DNA from: Candidatus Methanomethylicia archaeon
Lineage (GTDB): Archaea > Thermoproteota > Methanomethylicia > Methanomethylicales > Methanomethylicaceae
Assembly (NCBI GenBank): GCA_024464205.1
Contig: JANHAI010000075.1
Coordinates: 1 to 5,565, forward strand
Reading direction: 5' to 3'
DNA: 5,565 nucleotides
Shown: piece after piece, positions 4,120 through 5,565 of the stretch
How positions within the stretch are numbered: the first letter of the stretch is position 1
Layout: every line of letters starts with the position of its first letter
The notes under the pieces: generated by a model
The model's database searches: none
Told to the model about the DNA's origin: nothing
What the model saw: the letters and a program-made list of their open reading frames with translations, nothing else
Position numbers and translations under genes: made by a program

Positions 4120-5565
4120 ATGTTGAATCCGCTTGCACGGTTTTTCCCTAGACTCTACGCTTACATCCCGATCTTTTCGAGCATAGGATTTTCAGGCGCA
4201 ATTCTCTTATTGGCAAAAATCTCTCAGGCGGCCTCGATGGACTGGTACGCCCTTATCGCGATTGACTATCTTGTTTGGGTAACGGCTGCATTCTCTTTCA
4301 TTTCAATATATCTTGACTACTCCCGTTTTTACAATGAATACGGATTCGGTTCGACGCTTTCTCTGAATGTAATCGCCCTTGCCTTGATAATTCTGGGCAG
4401 GTTTTCCTCAATCATCCACAGCATGATCTATACTGGTTTCAAAACCCCATTGATCGGCGGCTGCGCCGCAAGTGCCGAATCTGTTGCCCTGGCTTCCCCG
4501 GTCATTTTCGGTGGAATTCTAGCATTCGTGGTGACAATCGCCCATGCTCTGTTGAAGAAGCCTCTGGTGCTTGCTCACGGGCCAAGCTTTGGCTCGCTCC
4601 ACGCCTCCATAAAGATTCTTTTTTCAAGAGCAATTGAATTTATTTCAAGTCATTACCTCGCATTCGCTTTTTTGACATGCTTCATCTTCAGGCTAATCCC
4701 AGAGTTGCGTTACCCAGATTTTCCAATCGGCTACGACACGGTTGAATACATAGCATACCTTCGGGACTATGCACTTTCGCTCAACCCATTCCAGACCTAC
4801 AACGGAAGGAATGCCCCGCCACTCATGCCAATCCTCATGACGCCTTTCTTGGCGGCGACGGATCCATGGAACCTCATGAAGGCATGGGGCCCTCTGATGT
4901 GCGGTCTTTCTGGGCTTCTCTCGGCTCTGGTCGCCAGGCGGGTCTTCGGGTTGAGCCGGGGAGTTTCGCTTTTGGCTGGGCTCGTGGGGGGGTTGAACAT
5001 TATTGCCATCGGCTCTACCCAACAATGGCACAGGCACATGCTCGGGGTGGTTTTCCTCCTCGCATACATCGCTTCAAATGCCGGCAGTTCGAACATATTC
5101 AGGCTTACAACGCTGTTTGGCATGGCGATGGCTTACGAGCCCACTGCCGCCATATCGGTCGCCCTCTCGACCTATCATGCTGCCAAGTCCAAAAAAGGCG
5201 TCCGGCTTGCATACATTGCCGTCCTAGCCCTCTCCTTAATCTTGCTGATCTGGTACATGCGTAGGCCAATCGTGACTAGCCCTATCACAGGCATAAGCGT
5301 TGCCGGGATCATTGATTCGGGCTTTCCCAACACAACAGTCGACCTGATGGTCTGGTGCTGTGTTTTCCTGCTCCCCCTCGCCCCTGCACTCCTGGTTCTC
5401 AAGCGAATGCCAGGCGGCTACAGGTTCTTGTTGCTCATACTCGCGTTGGCAGTAATCCAGCCAGCCCTGATGCCATACACATCGCTGCTCGAGCAGCACA
5501 GGTGGGCTTCGATGCTCGTATTCGCCCTAATCCCTGCCGCCACAGCGGGATACATCATGATCGAT
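4120..5565 (+). CDS. Polytopic membrane protein, putative GT-C type glycosyltransferase (3' end outside window)
   Basis: The frame is open from ATG 4120 to the window end, giving 482 residues without a stop. I see about a dozen membrane segments, roughly at 14-34, 42-65, 80-104, 122-145, 177-194, 254-272, 281-299, 306-319, 329-351, 361-380, 407-427, 434-453 and 463-482. After the fifth is a polar loop PELRYPDFPIGYDTVEY (194-210) with D200, D206 and E209, followed by a proline-rich APPLMPILMTP stretch. An acidic loop after a first core helix, with a P-x-GYDT motif, is typical of archaeal and bacterial GT-C-like membrane glycosyltransferases that use lipid-phosphate sugars outside the cell. WHRHM (303-307), AYEPTA (338-343) and EQHRW (458-462) may be further functional sites. 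The four helices before the core are an extension. It could instead be a flippase or polymerase (Wzy-like), but the early acidic loop argues for GT-C. The GT2 neighbour supports a role in surface glycans. Confidence 0.68.
   Translation, partial: MLNPLARFFPRLYAYIPIFSSIGFSGAILLLAKISQAASMDWYALIAIDYLVWVTAAFSFISIYLDYSRFYNEYGFGSTLSLNVIALALIILGRFSSIIHSMIYTGFKTPLIGGCAASAESVALASPVIFGGILAFVVTIAHALLKKPLVLAHGPSFGSLHASIKILFSRAIEFISSHYLAFAFLTCFIFRLIPELRYPDFPIGYDTVEYIAYLRDYALSLNPFQTYNGRNAPPLMPILMTPFLAATDPWNLMKAWGPLMCGLSGLLSALVARRVFGLSRGVSLLAGLVGGLNIIAIGSTQQWHRHMLGVVFLLAYIASNAGSSNIFRLTTLFGMAMAYEPTAAISVALSTYHAAKSKKGVRLAYIAVLALSLILLIWYMRRPIVTSPITGISVAGIIDSGFPNTTVDLMVWCCVFLLPLAPALLVLKRMPGGYRFLLLILALAVIQPALMPYTSLLEQHRWASMLVFALIPAATAGYIMID

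Noticed and set aside
4693..5499. Several open frames on both strands of up to about 130 codons
   Set aside because: They overlap the membrane protein frame, which is open for 482 codons with regular hydrophobic segments; the others are Arg/His/Pro/Ser-rich shadows.
4060..5565. Lower and uneven GC content in the membrane protein gene as a sign of transfer
   Set aside because: Hand counts of 60-base lines swing between about one third and two thirds GC within the gene, with no clean boundary; hydrophobic codons (TTT, ATT, CTT) explain much of it.
1..5565. tRNA, rRNA, CRISPR repeats, insertion sequence ends
   Set aside because: No clover-leaf motifs, direct-repeat arrays, transposase motifs or terminal repeats were seen; the gaps are only 13 to 71 nt long.

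Overview
The window looks like a stretch of archaeal chromosome carrying nucleotide-sugar and cell-surface glycan genes, all on the + strand and tightly packed. The archaeal assignment rests on several signs seen together. There are AT-rich TATA-like boxes upstream of three genes. Internal genes carry Shine-Dalgarno motifs of the GAGGTG/GGTG type. Two genes have no Shine-Dalgarno motif and place the TATA-like box about 26 nt before the ATG, as in leaderless archaeal transcripts. Codon use is rich in AGG and ATA in otherwise GC-rich genes. I cannot name the lineage; a TACK-type archaeon is a guess.

Layout. Positions 1-474 hold the 3' end of a long-form RmlA (glucose-1-phosphate thymidylyltransferase with a left-handed beta-helix tail). 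A T7 run and a TATA-like box follow in a 71-nt gap. Next comes a compact operon, about 546-2960: an RmlC-like cupin epimerase, an extended SDR NDP-sugar epimerase/dehydratase of unknown substrate, and RmlD (dTDP-4-dehydrorhamnose reductase). RmlD starts at a TTG that overlaps the stop codon of the preceding gene. A hairpin plus T6 lies in the 60-nt gap after rmlD. It sits between the TATA-like box and the ATG of a family 2 glycosyltransferase (3021-4058). After a 61-nt AT-rich gap, with a palindrome centred on a second TATA box, a large polytopic membrane protein starts at 4120 and runs off the window without a stop. It resembles GT-C-fold membrane glycosyltransferases.

How the genes fit together. 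RmlA makes dTDP-glucose, and RmlC-like and RmlD carry out the last two steps toward dTDP-L-rhamnose or a related deoxysugar. The 4,6-dehydratase RmlB is not in the window: the SDR gene here lacks the Asp-Glu pair of RmlB and must do something else. The soluble GT2 enzyme (rhamnosyltransferase-like) and the membrane protein would then use activated or lipid-linked sugars to build a surface glycan, glycolipid or S-layer glycoprotein decoration. This last step is inference from neighbourhood.

The points most worth a second look are an SDR with Asn where the catalytic Lys is expected, a divergent RmlC active site, the terminator/promoter overlap at 2990-3020, the palindromic TATA region at 4086-4104, and the long N-terminal membrane extension on the putative GT-C protein. 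I found no RNA gene, CRISPR array, mobile element or clearly new system.
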